A stretch of DNA of 64,000 nucleotides from Moniliophthora roreri (lineage: Eukaryota; Basidiomycota; Agaricomycetes; Agaricales; Marasmiaceae), in contig LATX02000182.1 of assembly GCA_001466705.2 (NCBI GenBank), forward strand, positions 124,001-188,000. The letters are read 5' to 3'. The translations under genes were made by a program, and so were the position numbers. The notes beneath the pieces are model-generated. The model saw nothing but the letters and a program-made list of their open reading frames with translations, had not been told where the DNA came from and searched no databases. Shown here in pieces: positions 11,240 to 24,000 of this stretch (its first letter is position 1; the number at the start of each line of letters is the position of its first letter).

Positions 11240-13424
11240 TTACTCTGCTGCTGCTTCTAAATCCTGTGTAAAATCTTCTACACATACTGCTCTCTCTAAA
11301 TAATATCCTTCTCTAGTATCAATTTCTCTCCTGAAATCTTCAAAAAGATAGAGTGGATCTGTTTCATCCTCTCCTATCTTAAATTTCACAGGTTCTCTAT
11401 CATCATTATCTAAATAATCTTCTTCATTTTCAGATGGTCTCATTGTTGTTGCACTGCCTGGTGGTGGTCTGGATAAACCATCCAGTCCATGCTTAATTCC
11501 TTTTATATGCACTAATTCAAAGTGACACTTTCTGATAGCTTCTATCCAATGATTGATAGTCACATTAGGGCCTGCACTTGGATTGTCTAGCATTCCCTTA
11601 ATGTAACTAGCATCTGTTTCTACTATCAATTCTCTACAACCATAGGTCGTATAATATGTAGCTTCTAAAGCTATCTTTAATCTGTACAGCTCCCTCTTTG
11701 GCTATAAAAATCTTGCTTCTCTCTCATTCAGACCAACTGATCTGAAATAATTAAAATACTCTTTAAGTTGTTTTCATCTAGTTGATACAAGTAGAAGCCC
11801 ACTGCTTGCCACAATGTATCCACTGCTAATATTAATAGTTTCCCATAATCTACTGGTTTCAAGCAAGGTGCATTCCTAATAGCTTCTTGCAGATTCCTAA
11901 CTGCTTGTTTCTCTTCTTCTCCCATTTGAAAAATTGCATTTGCTCCAGTTATCTTATTCAATGGTCTGGCTATCTTTGCATAGTCCTTAATAAAAGTACA
12001 CATTTGTACTGCCATATCTAATAACAACTTTACATTTGTCTTTGATTCAAAAGTATTTGGATCCCAATCTAAAACTACCTTTGCAAATTTCTCATTTATC
12101 TCTTAACCCTCTGGTTCTACTTGAAAACCTAATACCACACCTCTTTCTAAACATATAAATGCCTTGGGGCCTGAAAATGTTCCTCCAACATATTTCAGTC
12201 TCTGCATCAATCTGTTCATATTATTCATATGCTTCTATACAAATTTTCTAATTTCTGGGTTCTCTGGTATGGTTTCAAAACCTCCATCTTCTAATCTGTA
12301 CTGAGACACTGGTCCCCTTGCCAATATATTGTCTATGTATGGCATTGTAATCTCTGGTATCTCATCTCTAAATATATAATAAACATCATCATAAAATATT
12401 AGTACTGAATTAGTCCATCCCATTGGTAGCTTTACCAATCTATATGGTCCAAATGGCATCTAGAATGTTGTTAAATCTCTTGATTCTTCATCTATTAATC
12501 TCTCATCATATTCAACCCATATGTTTAAGAGACCTATGCATGCTCTGTCTGAAAAATGACTTGCTACTTCAGATATTGCAGGTGGTACACCTGAGTACTG
12601 AATCATCACTTTGTTCTTTTCCCATTTTTCTTTAATACACAGAACCATTTTGATTGATATGATGAACTAGATGGTTCATATACTTCTGCATCTATCTTGT
12701 CTTTTATTATTCCACAAACCTCCTTGTATATACCTAGTGGAATGGGAATATTTCTCTCTACCCATGGCACATGTGGTAATACTGGAAACTTTACTGGTGG
12801 AAAGAAATCTGTTCTAAAATTTCCTCCTTCTGCTGCATTCCATGTAAATGCCATCTCTTGTAACTTCATCAGTTCATGTAACAGTTTTCTCTCTTCTAAC
12901 TATAGAAATCCCTCTGGGTGATTCTTATTAATAATATCCTTTCTCTCTTGAGTATATCTTTCTCCACGTGTAAATTCTAGTGGATGTACTGGAAGTATAA
13001 GCATTCCTTCTAATGGATCCCCAATGATCTGTCTCTTTACATGAAATTCCTATGGTAATGTTGCCTTCACTGGGCAAACTTTCTTATCTGCTGGCTTGTA
13101 TTTTCCAAATACATCATATATATTGCTCAATGCTTCATCTTTAGTCTGTATTACATCAAACATCTTTACTGTAGGCAGCTGGTCATTCTTTTCATATAAA
13201 TATTCTTTGTACTGATCCTTGCCCTTGGACTGTGTCACAGAGTCATTTGGACTCTTTGTGGACTCCTCATTTTCCTGTGTTAGCACTGAGAGCACTTATT
13301 CTCTGATTTCTTGATATGTCCTTTCTGACTCTTTATGAATTTCCCTACTTATTATTTTTTCTTCATTGACAAGTATAGATATTTCAAATTCTCACTTTGA
13401 CACAATTTGGCCTTTTCCCATTGT
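11240..13424 (-). pseudogene. Element C reverse transcriptase and RNase H
   Basis: The RT starts at 12606-12869 (IPIPLGIYKEVC.., YEPSSSSYQSKWF, LKKNGK). It continues at 12460-12648 (IQYSGVPPAISE) and 12235-12459 (PFGPYRLVKLPMGWTNS, then PYIDNILA). The catalytic box is YIDN, where the fragment at 1-278 has YIDD, so the polymerase would be dead. RNase H follows at 11728-12027 (LAVDTLWQAVGFYLYQ) and 11240-11629 (VETDASYIKGML, HIKGIKHGLDGLSR). The part from 13050 to 13424 reads as a Lys/Glu-rich linker. Confidence 0.65.
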
Positions 13425-13430
13425 CCCCTC

Positions 13431-14029
13431 TTACCTACAACAAAGCACTATTGAAGGCAGATAGAATGCCAGCCCATCCGATTCAGAGCATGCCATGCTA
13501 TGGTTTGGTCAGCCAATGCATGAGAGAGCTTGGTCAACTCTCAAGCAGTGCCTGATGGTCTTGCATGGTGGAGTCCCGTAGTCTTGAAGCTCAAGAGAGT
13601 TGCAGTGTCAAACTCTTATTTTAACAGTCATTTTATCTTATCTTAGCTCGATTTGTCTTATCCTGTTGATTGATGCAGTTTGTATCAGTGCACAAACCAC
13701 CATGATGCTCTCATTGGCAGCTGTCAGTAATGTAATGGGAGTCTTCCTTCCCTTTCCCCCTCATCTTGGAGCTGGAGTGAGTCTTTAAGTGTCCTTTCAA
13801 GCAAGTGTTGAGCTCCAGGAACTTAGTAACACAGAGCTAAGTGTTTCATTCCTTAAAGTTCATATTTTATCTTTCATTATCCATATCAGATAGATCTGAT
13901 TACTGAGGAATCAGATTGATCCCATTGGGCCTGCACTCTAATATTGATGATAGTCAACTTTATTCATTATTTTATTTTTATGGCTACTTCACTAGTGTCA
14001 TTCTGACCTCCTTCTCTAGCAGTCTATGT
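13431..14029. other. Unassigned segment interrupting element C
   Basis: The C reading is clear up to about 13424 and again from 14030, but nothing similar to retroelement protein lies between. Its base composition is less A-rich than the flanks at 13440-13600. It may be a solo LTR or other insertion, or a spacer proper to C. I could not find terminal repeats or a duplication of the target. Confidence 0.3.
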
Positions 14030-15613
14030 TTAGACTACCCTACTCCTTCTCAACTGTTCTTTTAATATTTCATTTGCTTGATCTACCACACATTGGAAAC
14101 CTTTCCCTTCCAACTGGGTCATGCTCTGTTTTATTAATTCATTCAGTTTTTCTTCTATTAGCATCTGCACTTCTGGTTCCTCTCTTGCAGCCTGTGTGAA
14201 TGCATTTACTAATTCCTCATTTTTAAAAATATTCTTATTTGGCATAGCATATCTTTCTACTACACATTCTCCATTTTCATTCATTGTAAATATCAAGGCT
14301 ACCTCTCCCTGTTCTTCTAACAGTTCCTCAAGGTTTCTTGAAAACTTGTAATCTCTATATCATCATTTATTTCTTCTTTAGGTGGGCTGACATGTGTATC
14401 CCTTTCTGTAGACCTTAGTTCTGGCTCATCTTTTAATTGTTCTACTTTTATCCCTTGTCCTCTGGGATAAGTTCCACATGTCAACTTCTTGCCTCTATTT
14501 GGGCATGTTAATGTTAAGTCTAACCTTCCATCTGGATATGCTTTTGTTTCCATATTCAAATAGTCTCCCTATTAGCAACTGATATAGTGCTTTCTCCAAC
14601 ACATGAAGCTGTGCTCTCAATTCTAAATCTCCAATCTGTATTAACTTATTCCTGGCTAGCCCCAGTGTTTTCTGCAAGCTACCATTTGCACTCTGCATAT
14701 GTATGCATGTAGAAGGATCCCATGTAATCCCTCTTCCTACTGCTTCTTTCTTCTATACAAAGGATTATAGAGCCTGGGTCCAAACTCCCTTCAATCTCAT
14801 CTGGGTGTCCATTTAATTTCACATAAACACACCTCAGGTTTTCAGATTGAGATGCTACTATAATCACTTTATTTCTCTGGTCTTCTGATATATCATTCAA
14901 ATATGTGTCTATCACATCTCTCTGCACTACAAATTCCATTTTGTTCTACTTCCAGAACTTCTAAGAAGGACTGTGCTAATTCTTCATCTGCTTCAACAAT
15001 ACTTTCAACATCAATCACAAAATCAGCTTTATCCAGATCCTCCAGTACTTTATTGCTCAATGCTAATGCTTGTGCTCTGGGTAACTACTTATAAAACTCT
15101 TTTGCTGTTTTCTGCTTAATATTTCTAAATCTGCATTTTCTAGCCAAAAGCTTCCTTACTGCTGGCAAAATTTTCAACATTTCTCCCAACAGTATATTTG
15201 CTTCCAACTTTAAATATTTCTCTAGTATTCCTTCTTCAACTGTCACCATTGTCGAGTCTATTAAATTATCTCTTTTTCCTAAGATCTCTTTATTCTTGTA
15301 AAGTGCCTCTTTCTATCACCTGATTCTTAGGTAGAGTAGCCCTCTCTATTGGCTCTACCTTATCAAATGGTCTTGCTTCCTTATCCAGTTTGTTAAACCT
15401 CACTGTCTTTTGTACTTTCTTTTGTACTTTCTCATTATTCTCTCTAGCATCAATAGCTAACCCATCAGTTTCCAATGTATCTACCATTGGGTCAATATAC
15501 TTTTTCTTCTCTGATTGTTTCATTCTAGATATTTCAATTTGTGGCATCAATCTCTTTAGGTTACTCTCAGGGGCACTATTATTGGCTATTCTAGAATTAA
15601 CCAGCCCCATCAT
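14030..15613 (-). pseudogene. Element C middle region with protease
   Basis: At 14679-14939 the minus strand reads GSLDPGSIILCIEE, which fits the catalytic loop of a retropepsin (D-S/T-G-S expected, here DPGS). Flanking pieces 15290-15613 and 14030-14559 are charged and helical (EELVNAFTQAAREEPEVQML) and join gag to RT. Frame shifts separate them. The protease call rests on the loop and its position between gag and RT. Confidence 0.45.
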
Positions 15614-15621
15614 TGGGTCTG

Positions 15622-16986
15622 CTAGTTTTTTGACTGCATATCAGATGCAGGCTTCATTTTTTTTGCCAACAACATTGCTAACCTATCCAAGTCCATCCCC
15701 TCCTGAGGTTGAACTGTTGCTGCCTGATAAACCACTGCTGGTTCTTCTTCCATCTCCATAAACAAATGTGCATCTGGATGCACAATTCTATCCCATCCTT
15801 GTTGCTTTATGTATTCTGCTACTCTGTCTTTGAGCTTTTCACCAGGTTCAACCTTTGGAAATCCAGTGCTGTCTCTCAATGTATATTTGCCTGCACTATT
15901 ATTCCAAATGATTCATCCTTTCTGTATCATTTCTCTTTGGTAAGGACAATCTCTAAGCCTATGACCATCTTCATTGCAGTAGAAACATAAATATTTTCCT
16001 CTACCAATCATTGGCTGTTCTGGTTTTCCTCTAACCATATTATTATTATTTCCATCACATGGTCTATTAGTCTGACCTGCCATTGCAGCAATAATCTGTC
16101 CTGGCATGCCTACTAATGTTGTCTTTATATCTTTAACTTCAGTGGAAAGTGTCTTTACATCTTCCATTCCTTTTCTTAAGGCTGCCAACTCTGTCTCATG
16201 TGCCTTAATAGAAACTGTATGTGCATCTACAGATGTAGCTATGCCTATAGTTCTCAATTGTGCTTCTTCTTTAATCTTATCTAGGATATCTGGAAACAAT
16301 TCCTCTTGTTTCACTGAAACTGGCTTTGATAGCTGAGTAATATTTATAGTAGGAAATACTGGTGGTGGCTGGAACAGATATGACAAAGGCATTGCTGTTC
16401 CCACTCCTGGGTTCACTGGTGGGACTCCAGCTCCCAATGCAAAACTTCCTAATCCCATATATACATCTCCTGAGCTTGCACTCATAATTATCTCTGCTTG
16501 TTCCATGACTTCCTGAAGTTTCCATAGATCCATTCTTCTTCTTCCATCTTCAGCTTCCAAATTTAACTTGTTCAGAGACCAATTAGCCATCCTAATTTGA
16601 ACTCTTTCATGAACTGACAGTTCTAAACCTGCTAAATAAAAGCCTATTGCTTCAAAATTCGAAATTATATGTGGATCTCTTATTAATTTAGCTGCTTCCA
16701 GCTTAAATGCCCTATGATATGCTCTGAGCTTCTCTAAATCCCAGTCTGTAGCTTTCTGATATACTGCTACAATCTTCTGCAACCTGACCATTGATCCTTG
16801 GCTATTATCAACTGAATCTGGGAACTCTCTAAATAATAATTTCTTGAACTCACTCCATGAGTGGCCTAATGCTTCCTTTCTATCTTGCAGCTGCTGTCTC
16901 AGATTATACAAAAACTTCAACATAGCTAGATAGATCTTTGACATGTCCTCCTTAATCAGAGCCATAGTTGAAGAGTCATAGGTCAC
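15622..16986 (-). pseudogene. Element C gag with CCHC knuckle
   Basis: The stretch 15913-16986 is open for 357 residues. It has an N-terminal capsid-like helical region (LKFLYNLRQQLQDRKEALGHSWSEFKKL, given here only to show the helical character), a coiled-coil-like segment, and the knuckle CFYCNEDGHRLRDC (C-x2-C-x4-H-x4-C) just before its end. 15622-15879 continues in another frame with a Pro/Gln-rich part. It is the best-kept gene of element C. Confidence 0.6.
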
Positions 16987-17884
16987 AACTCATCAAATCT
17001 CTCTATTTTTAAACTGAGCTGTGTTTGGTAATTTCTCTGTCACAGTGTCTGATTGTAGTCAGGCTTTGTAGCTATAAACTCTTTTATTCTTTTTCTATGA
17101 TGATTGTGCAGTCTCCTGACACTAATTATTTGCAATTTTCTCTGTCAAACAGCCCTCCTTCTGACTCTGTTTGCAAATATTATGCTTCCATGCTACTCTG
17201 CATGGTTCCTTCTATCTCTATCCTCTATCATCTGCTCTTTGTGTCTAAAGTGTATGTGTAAGCTCAGCTGTGCTATCTTTTCATCATACAGCTTTGTCTT
17301 CCACTTTTCCATAATACAGGTACCTTTCTGGTAACTGATCATCTAGTTCATTCATCTAATTTGATATCAGTATTTCAAGTATCCTCTACTAATAATTTGT
17401 CATTCTCTGTTTCATATCTGTTTCTTAGTAATCTTCTCATTGATATCAGTATCTTGAGTATCCCCTGCCAATAATTTGTCATTCTCTGTTTCATATCTGT
17501 TTCTCAGTAATATTCTCATTGATGTATCATCAAAGGCTTTTATTCTTCCTTCAAGTTGGGTGCAGATTGAAAATATTATTAAAAGTGGAAATATTCCCTT
17601 TGGTATGCTTTCAGTAGAGAAGTATAATGTGGTGTGGTTCTCTACAGGTTTTTGGGATGCTCCTCTGTGTTCAGATTCACTGTTTATTTTCATACTAGCA
17701 GTGGTTGGGTACCCCTATATGGCCTACTGTCAACCATTACTCTGCTAATATTTTGTATCCTTCTCTACTAGTTGCTTTGACTAGCTGCTCAGGGCTCACA
17801 CTAGTCCTCAATTCCCTTATATATTTCATTTTCAACCATAAAAGTGCAAAATATTCTCTATTTGCATGTGAAAATAAAAGTAAA
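16987..17884. other. Unassigned region between elements C and B2
   Basis: No gene could be recognised. It is pyrimidine-rich on the plus strand, with several polypyrimidine-AG stretches that look like intron ends (near 17146, 17290 and 17319), so it may hold remains of an intron-bearing gene like that at 7.9-9.3 kb. It contains the 79-bp tandem repeat listed separately. The part after about 17700 may be a very decayed extension of B2. Confidence 0.3.
17363..17520. repeat. 79-bp tandem repeat, two copies
   Basis: The unit starts GATATCAGTATYTYRAGTAT and contains TTTGTCATTCTCTGTTTCAT. It is present at 17363-17441 and again at 17442-17520 with a few C/T and A/G differences. No coding role is apparent. 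Confidence 0.7.
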
Positions 17885-18105
17885 AGTTATACATATTAAT
17901 GATTCCTCCCATGTGACTCAAACTCCTAGACAGTTCAAACAGTATGCTTATCACTGAGACAGTCACTCTTCTGATCTGTTTCAGCCACACAGAAGTTTTT
18001 CATCTGGATTTCTATATCACCTGACTAGATTCAGAGTGCAATCTAGTGCTAGAATATAACTGGCTCACCTGCTACAATTCATTAATTGACTGGGCTGAGG
18101 GCAGT

Positions 18106-18106
18106 N
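18106..18106. other. Ambiguous base, probable assembly gap in B2
   Basis: A single N stands where B1 has roughly 120 further bases between the two matching flanks (B1 6500-6620). The gap may hide sequence, or B2 may really be shorter here. Confidence 0.6.
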
Positions 18107-18288
18107 ACAAGGAAGCCACATAAGCCCTCCTGGCCATACAAACTAATCTACACCTTACCTAAAACTCATGCTGCAGAAGCATCCATCTTTATCATTTCCA
18201 CTGCAGCATTCCTTCACACCTGTAATGAGCCCAGTGCATAGCAATTCACCCTCTATGCTACAGACCTGAGTACAGAGTCTTCTGGTAA

Positions 18289-18690
18289 CACTACATACAA
18301 GGTGTTCTTTTAACATGGTTTTCTGATTGAGAAAACACTTAATCTTCTTGCAAAGAAAAGTTTTAAAAAACCATATATAAATCCTAAATTATTCAAAATA
18401 TTATATTTATTTTCTGAATGTTTTCTCACTATTTTATAAGGTAGAAAATCTAGTATATTTATAATTAGAAAACTAGGGGATAATTTTATGGTTTCATAGT
18501 TATAAAATTATTAAAAAACACAGACTCTTCTGGAAATTAAAATACAGAGTATGCCTGCTGTTTTCAATGTGTGATGATAACTTGAAACCAATAGAATTTT
18601 CTGAATGTTGTCTGAAAGTGAATATATAGTAGTATTCTGAGTGTATTTCCTTTGTATTAATAGCATGAAAAGAACACCTTGTACATAGTG
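18289..18690. mobile_element. CACTA-type MITE, copy 1 (402 bp)
   Basis: Ends are CACTACATACAAGGTGTTCT and its near inverse (..ACCTTGTACATAGTG). The element is flanked by TAA on both sides (18286-18288 and 18691-18693), the 3-bp duplication typical of CACTA/EnSpm transposons. It has no transposase. It sits in B2. Copies 2 and 3 are at 31075-31558 and 39861-40563. Confidence 0.85.
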
Positions 18691-18947
18691 TAAGGCTGGC
18701 AACATTGAGCCAGTTGACATGTCCATTGTTCCTACTTCCTATCATGAGTTTGTACCTGTTTTCAATGAAGGTCTTTTCCTGAAAGCTTGCCAACCACCAA
18801 GAGTTTGATCTGAAGATTGAACTTGAGGAGCCACCTCTCAGCTGAGTTTACCCTCTCTCAGGCAATGAGCTAATAGCTCTCCAGGAATTCCTAGATGACA
18901 ATCTGCAGTGGATTCATCACCTCCTCAGGCTCTCTCTTTGGAGCACC

Positions 18948-19374
18948 TGTTACATCACTTGCACAACAACATCTCTAACCACCTAAGATATAGGTGTTTA
19001 GTTCACAAGTCAAGTTTGAGTGCACTTGAAGGTTCAGAGTTCCTTCAGTTGTCTTTGCTGACACAAGTGTTCAATTAACCAGGTCAAGCTAAAGAGCTAA
19101 AACCCTGGTGCAGGTGCTTAAATAGATACATCCAATGTCTACATAATATCATCGTTGTAAAGCAGTAGAATCGGCAAAATATAAGTAATCTCTAGACCTG
19201 CCAGGATATGCTGACAGAATGCTATTACAAGTATGAGAGGGAAAGGGGAACTAGGAAGATGTATGTGTCCATAAAGAGAGAGAAGCATAGATGAGAGGGA
19301 AAAGGAAACCAGGAAAGTGTAATAAGTCTGAGGGGAAAGGGAAGCATAGGTACAAAGGAAGGGAATTTGTAACA
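18948..19374 (-). repeat. D 3' LTR (427 bp)
   Basis: On the minus strand it runs TGTTACAA..GTAACA. TATTTAAG precedes the self-primer motif TTAGCTTGACCT (19081-19092) by 32 nt. The purine-rich tract CAGAGGGGTAA lies just before it on the minus strand (19375-19385) and could prime plus-strand synthesis. The other D LTR differs by substitutions and an 8-bp loss between TATA and the motif. Confidence 0.8.
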
Positions 19375-20618
19375 TTACCCCTCTGTCAAGGTCTAGATTC
19401 CAGCTCTAGACGTCTAACATTCACTGTCTTTATACAGATTGGGGTTGTAGTCCCTGCTACTCCACCCAGTGCTCATCTGATCTTCTACCATATTGTTTAG
19501 CTCTGCTAACATCACCTTCTTCAGATCTACTCCTATAAACAGAAATTCCTATTGATCCACCTCTGTTGTCACCAAGAATGTTCTGTCATCTTTCTCTGTT
19601 GAGATTGACATAGCTGTCATCATTATGATCATTATAGTCCAACAAAGTGCTGGCCTTCTATTTAAAAGTTGTGAACTCCATCTTCATCAGACACAGCCTG
19701 CAGTGATATGTTCAGGCTGATACTGGAGGCATCAGTAGCACATGTAGTGCAGGCAGTTGTGGGGGAGATGGCACTCCAGTCTGCACACAATGCAGAGACA
19801 TACTCTATCAGTTCCTTCACATAGTGATTCCTTGGCATCTGCAATGGTGATCTGCTTCTCAGAGAGCCAGGGTGGGTAAACTAGACTAGAGGTAGATTTT
19901 TGTCCTCTCTCTCTCCCACTGCCATGCCTTCCTCTACCACAAGGTTGATGATGAGAGTGTCAAAGGGGGGGACTCATCTGAGGACATGTTCTGTTTTTGG
20001 TTTAATGTCAGGATTGAGAGTGGGCTCAGGATAAATAAGGGCATCAGCAGAGCTGGTGCTGGTGGTCATGTGATCAGGGGAGGAGAGTTGTTCCTCAAGA
20101 GAGGGCCTGAGGTAGCCATTTCCATCAGTTCTTTGTCAGAGTCAGTTGAGAAGAGAGAATATATTTGAGTCAGAGTATTCAGAAGGAGCTTAGGGATCTG
20201 TGGGCAGAGGCATAGACAAATGTGGATGGTAAGGAAACATAGATGGTACCATTACAGGCCCTTCCAAACTGATCCCATAGTTGCAGCAAAATAAGACCTG
20301 ATTTGCAATTTCCAAATTACAACTCTCTGCAATCTTTTTGAGTGGCTGGTGTCGGGCTCAGAGAAATAGAAGGCTTTTGACAGCTGGTTCCAAACAATTG
20401 TCAGAGTTGGCAGTGTTATGGATCTGCTGGTTGTACTGTTGGGAGTTAAAGAGGTGGAGGAGCTGATAGGGGTTTGGGCAGAGGCTGTAGTGGTAGGTAA
20501 GGTTTTTGCCATACTGTCCATCCCCAGCTTCAGTAGGAACAGGGCTCAGGAGTCCCTGTGGCTGCCTACCAGCATCAGAGCCAACAGGAGAAGAGGAAGA
20601 AGACATATTGGAAGACAT
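19375..20618 (-). pseudogene. D third ORF, tandem CCHC knuckle protein
   Basis: It starts one base after the pol stop (ATG at 20616-20618, MSSNMSSSSSP). The N-terminal part contains NPYQLLHLFNSQQYN, which aligns with ELLYLLNSEHYN in F and ELLYLVNTGKHD in E. The frame is broken in the middle. Near the end, 19693-19794, the minus strand encodes C-x2-C-x4-H-x4-C, four residues, then C-x2-C-x6-H-x4-C, with one TGA inside; the spacing is identical to E and F. Function unknown; the knuckles suggest single-stranded nucleic acid binding. It follows the chromodomain and precedes the 3' LTR. Confidence 0.7.
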
Positions 20619-20619
20619 A

Positions 20620-21023
20620 TCAGGCAGTGGGAATGGGTTTCAGTGGCTTTAACTTGTGCTTCTTTATATAGTCCTTGTAGAGCTTCAAGCAATTGACTAT
20701 TCCTTCAGTGTCGGCCCATTGGTTATGAGACAAATCATAGCCAGTGTATGAGATTAGAAATTCTTGTGGTTTTCTTTTTGGCTTATGTCTAATGATCACT
20801 TCCACTTTGTATTCTTCAAACTCTTCTATCAGATTGGGTGGAGGTTCTGTAAAGCTGGGTCCATGTGCTTCTGTTTCTTTAAATGGGGATAGTAACACTA
20901 CATGGAATACCAAATGTATTTTCCATTGTGGTGGGAGCTGCAATTCATATGTCACTGGCCCTAATATATATCTTTGTGATCTTAAAGAGTCCTTCTCTTT
21001 TTGGGGCAAGCTTCTTTGTTGGG
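20620..21023 (-). pseudogene. D pol, C-terminal part with chromodomain
   Basis: The minus strand reads GPVTYELQLPPQWKIH (GPY/F-like integrase module). It continues with a chromodomain, EYKVEVIIRHKPKRK..FLISYTGYDLSHNQWAD, ending at a stop at 20620-20622. Chromodomains of such elements guide integration to modified chromatin. The part upstream continues at 24316 after the inserted DNA transposon; the codons rejoin as LIIRYPTKKLAPKRE, as in E. Confidence 0.75.
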
Positions 21024-21025
21024 TA

Positions 21026-24000
21026 AGGTAGCCCACAACAGGAACCAGCACCCTTTAGTAAGCAAGAGTGTGACAGTCATTCCCCTCAGCATCCCACATT
21101 GTCAAATACTCTAGAAGCTAAAAGGCTCTGGTAGAGTGGTTGGGAGAGCTCTGATAGAGAGTTCTATCAGAACAGATTTTGGAATTATACAATATTTAAA
21201 GAGTTATGTTGCAAAAAATATATTGACTTTGCCTGATGTTGGAAACACATTTTTGAGGCATTCTGAGCGATCAGGTGTCAGCAAAATGTTCAATTGACCC
21301 GTGATGTGACTCATCATGTGATTGTGACATTGCCTTTTCTAGTAATATGCTATGCAAAATTTTCAAGTCAATCAACCAGCTTCCCAACCCCTGCAAGCAT
21401 AAAATGCCTGGTATTTCCAAAGCGAAACAAAGACTAAATTCAGTTCTTCAAAAAGCACAAGAAATCTGTCACCCCTGCTGCCCAAACACACCAGAAACTC
21501 CCTCTGAGCCTGAAATCATGGAATTGACAGAATTGGGCGACACGGAGTCTGAACAGAAAAACAAATGTCAAGATGTCATGATCAAAGATGTGATTGATGA
21601 AGATAAAGACCAAATACTTCGTGTTGAAGGTGTTGGTGCAATGGTGGCAAGATTCATTGCTTTGGAGGAAGAAGGCTGCACACCTGTCTGGGTTCCAGAT
21701 GCAGAGGAGGGTGATCAGGAAGACTCTCCTGAGCAGTTGAACATTGAAGAGTTCACTGCAAGAATGCAGAGGTTTCATAATGAGGAAGTAGCAAGGGAAC
21801 GAGAGAGACGCAAGCATAACGACTATTCAGGTGGTTATAGCAAAAACAGCACAAAAACATTGTTGTGGCAGAAGAAGGCACGAGATGAATATGCTGTGGC
21901 CAGTGGAAAATTTATCTCTGCCTTTTTTCCAAGAAAGAAGAGGAAGAGTGAAAACAGAGTGTCACTAGAAGACAAGCCAGATGTTGATGCAGGGTCAAGC
22001 CATGAAGCAGAGGTCATTAGAATCAGTGAAGACACAAATGAGATGGTAGGTGGCCAATATTTTCATATGAATTCCAAAAAATTAACAGTCTATGCAGGAT
22101 GATCAGATTATCCACCATGAAAATGGCATTCAAATACATGACGAGCCAACCCTGCTCACTGAGTCAATACTGCCTCAGCCTATCAAACCATTAGCAGAAA
22201 AAGAGTCCCCACTTGCACAACCACCTTCCGATCACTCCAAACTCACTCTAGCAGATGTGCAGCAACACCTTGAGCAGTTGAAGGCTAATGTGAGTGCTGT
22301 GGCAGAGAAGTTACAAGAGTTGGAAGCAGCAGAGAAGGCTCTGAATCAACTCACCTGGAAGGATCATTCTGCACTGCACAAAGCTGTTGAGGGTCTCATG
22401 AAAAAAGTAAAGGAGAAGAAGTTGGATGTTTTTCTGCATGGCCAGGATTACTGCCATGGTTTCAACCATCAACTTCTATCTTGACAACAAAATCAATTGC
22501 ACCTGGAGGAAGGCATCAGAGCTGGCAGCAAAAGCAGAGAATTGGATGCATTGGCAAAACCATGTATGAAACCTCAGGAGTTGGATCCATCGCTTCTTGA
22601 GTTGTGGCAAGCTTCCAACACATTACTACACAGGTTTCTGTGGATTAATGCTTGAGGATGAAGATTTTGCATCTGGCTTGCAGACATACCTACTTGAGGT
22701 TGTGGGAAAGGGTTATATTAGTGCTCGGGATGTTGTGGATTACATTCAAACTGATGAAGTTCAAAAGAGATTTGAAGGAAGAACTAGGTATGGGGGCAGA
22801 GAGTTGAAGATCAGCTTGGTGACTGGTGAACATTGGCTGAAGAAGCTAGACTGGCAATATGGTCATAAGAGGAAGGGAATGTATGTGAATGGACATGAAA
22901 GAGAGGATGTTGTCAAGTATTGGAAGAAGTTTTGTGAGAGGTGGAAGGAATATGAAAAATGGATGGTAAAGTACAACAATGATGGAAACATACTCAGCAC
23001 CCCCATTGGCTTTGCTGTTCCACAAGGCCCACAGTTCTGGCTCATTCTCGTCACCCATGATGAATTGACATTCTATCAATGTGACCGCCACAAGATCTTC
23101 TGGCAACACTCAAACACTGCACCAGCACCTGAGCGAAAAGGAGAGAGGGATTCACTAATGTTTTTGGATTTTTTGACATCAGAATGGGGCCATCTGATTG
23201 ACAGTGATGGAGAGTGCATGTCTATTTTATTCTTTTTTTTTAAGGAAAACTCATTTTTATTGCAGAGAGGCCCAAATATTTTTTGAAGCAGGCTCTAAAC
23301 ACGATGGATACTTTGCAAATGAACATATTATTGAACAGACATCAAAGGCTATTGATATTTTCGAGTCAAAAACCAACAGAATGTGTACTGGCCTCTTCAT
23401 GTTCGACAATACACCAAGTCATCAAAAACAAGCTGACAATGCCCTCTCTGCATGAAAGATGGTTAAGGGACCACATCCCACATGGACTCATCACCCAAAC
23501 GGACCAGAAATGTGCCCTGGTCAGTTTCTGGATGGCAGCCCTCACCATTTCTACTTTCCCAATGATCACCTGACTTTTCCTGGCTGGTTCAAAGGATCAG
23601 AACTCATATTGCATGAACGAGGCCTCTACCCAGCAGCTGGACTCAATGCCACATGTCAAAGAGCCTGTTTTGACACTAACAACAAGAACTGTTGCTGCAG
23701 AAAAGTTCTTTTCTGTCAGCCAGACTTTATTGCTCAAAAGTCCACTTTGCAGGAACTTGTTGAGTCTCAGGAACACATTTGTGATTTCTATCCAAAGTAT
23801 CACTGTGAACTGAACTTCATTGAACAGTACTGGGGAGCTTTGAAGCACAAGTACTGTGGAGCACTGCCAACGTCGTCTATGAAGGAAATGAAGGATAACC
23901 TGGTCTAGTCACTGGATAGTGTTTCACTTCTGAAAATTAGAAGATATGTGGCTGTTTTATTATTCTTAGTTGAGTTCCTAACTCTCTTTTCACTTAGATT

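Larger units (their letters stand above)
9525..16986 (-). mobile_element. Decayed Ty3/gypsy-type retroelement C
   Basis: Minus-strand order is gag (15622-16986), a middle region with protease (14030-15613), RT and RNase H (11240-13420), integrase (9525-11233). The proteins are unlike those of the B and D/E/F families (RT block IPIPLGIYKEVC, integrase NGKIERPH), so it is a separate lineage. I recognise similar Pol proteins as common in Agaricomycetes. Stops and frame changes occur every few hundred bases, and CpG is nearly absent. No LTR pair was found. Confidence 0.7.
17885..18947 (+). pseudogene. Chromovirus B2, left half (protease to RT start)
   Basis: The plus strand matches B1 read on the minus strand: the protease/linker region (17.9-18.29 kb) and the RT N-terminal block at 18780-18947 ([33 protein letters not shown]). 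It stops at 18947 in the codons for GAP, and the right half resumes at 36930 with PVLFVKKK. It is broken by a CACTA-type MITE (18289-18690) and by one N at 18106. Confidence 0.7.

Noticed and set aside
17412..17748. Overlapping open frames of about 90 codons on both strands
   Set aside because: They run through the 79-bp tandem repeat, show no motif, and no neighbouring exon supports either strand.
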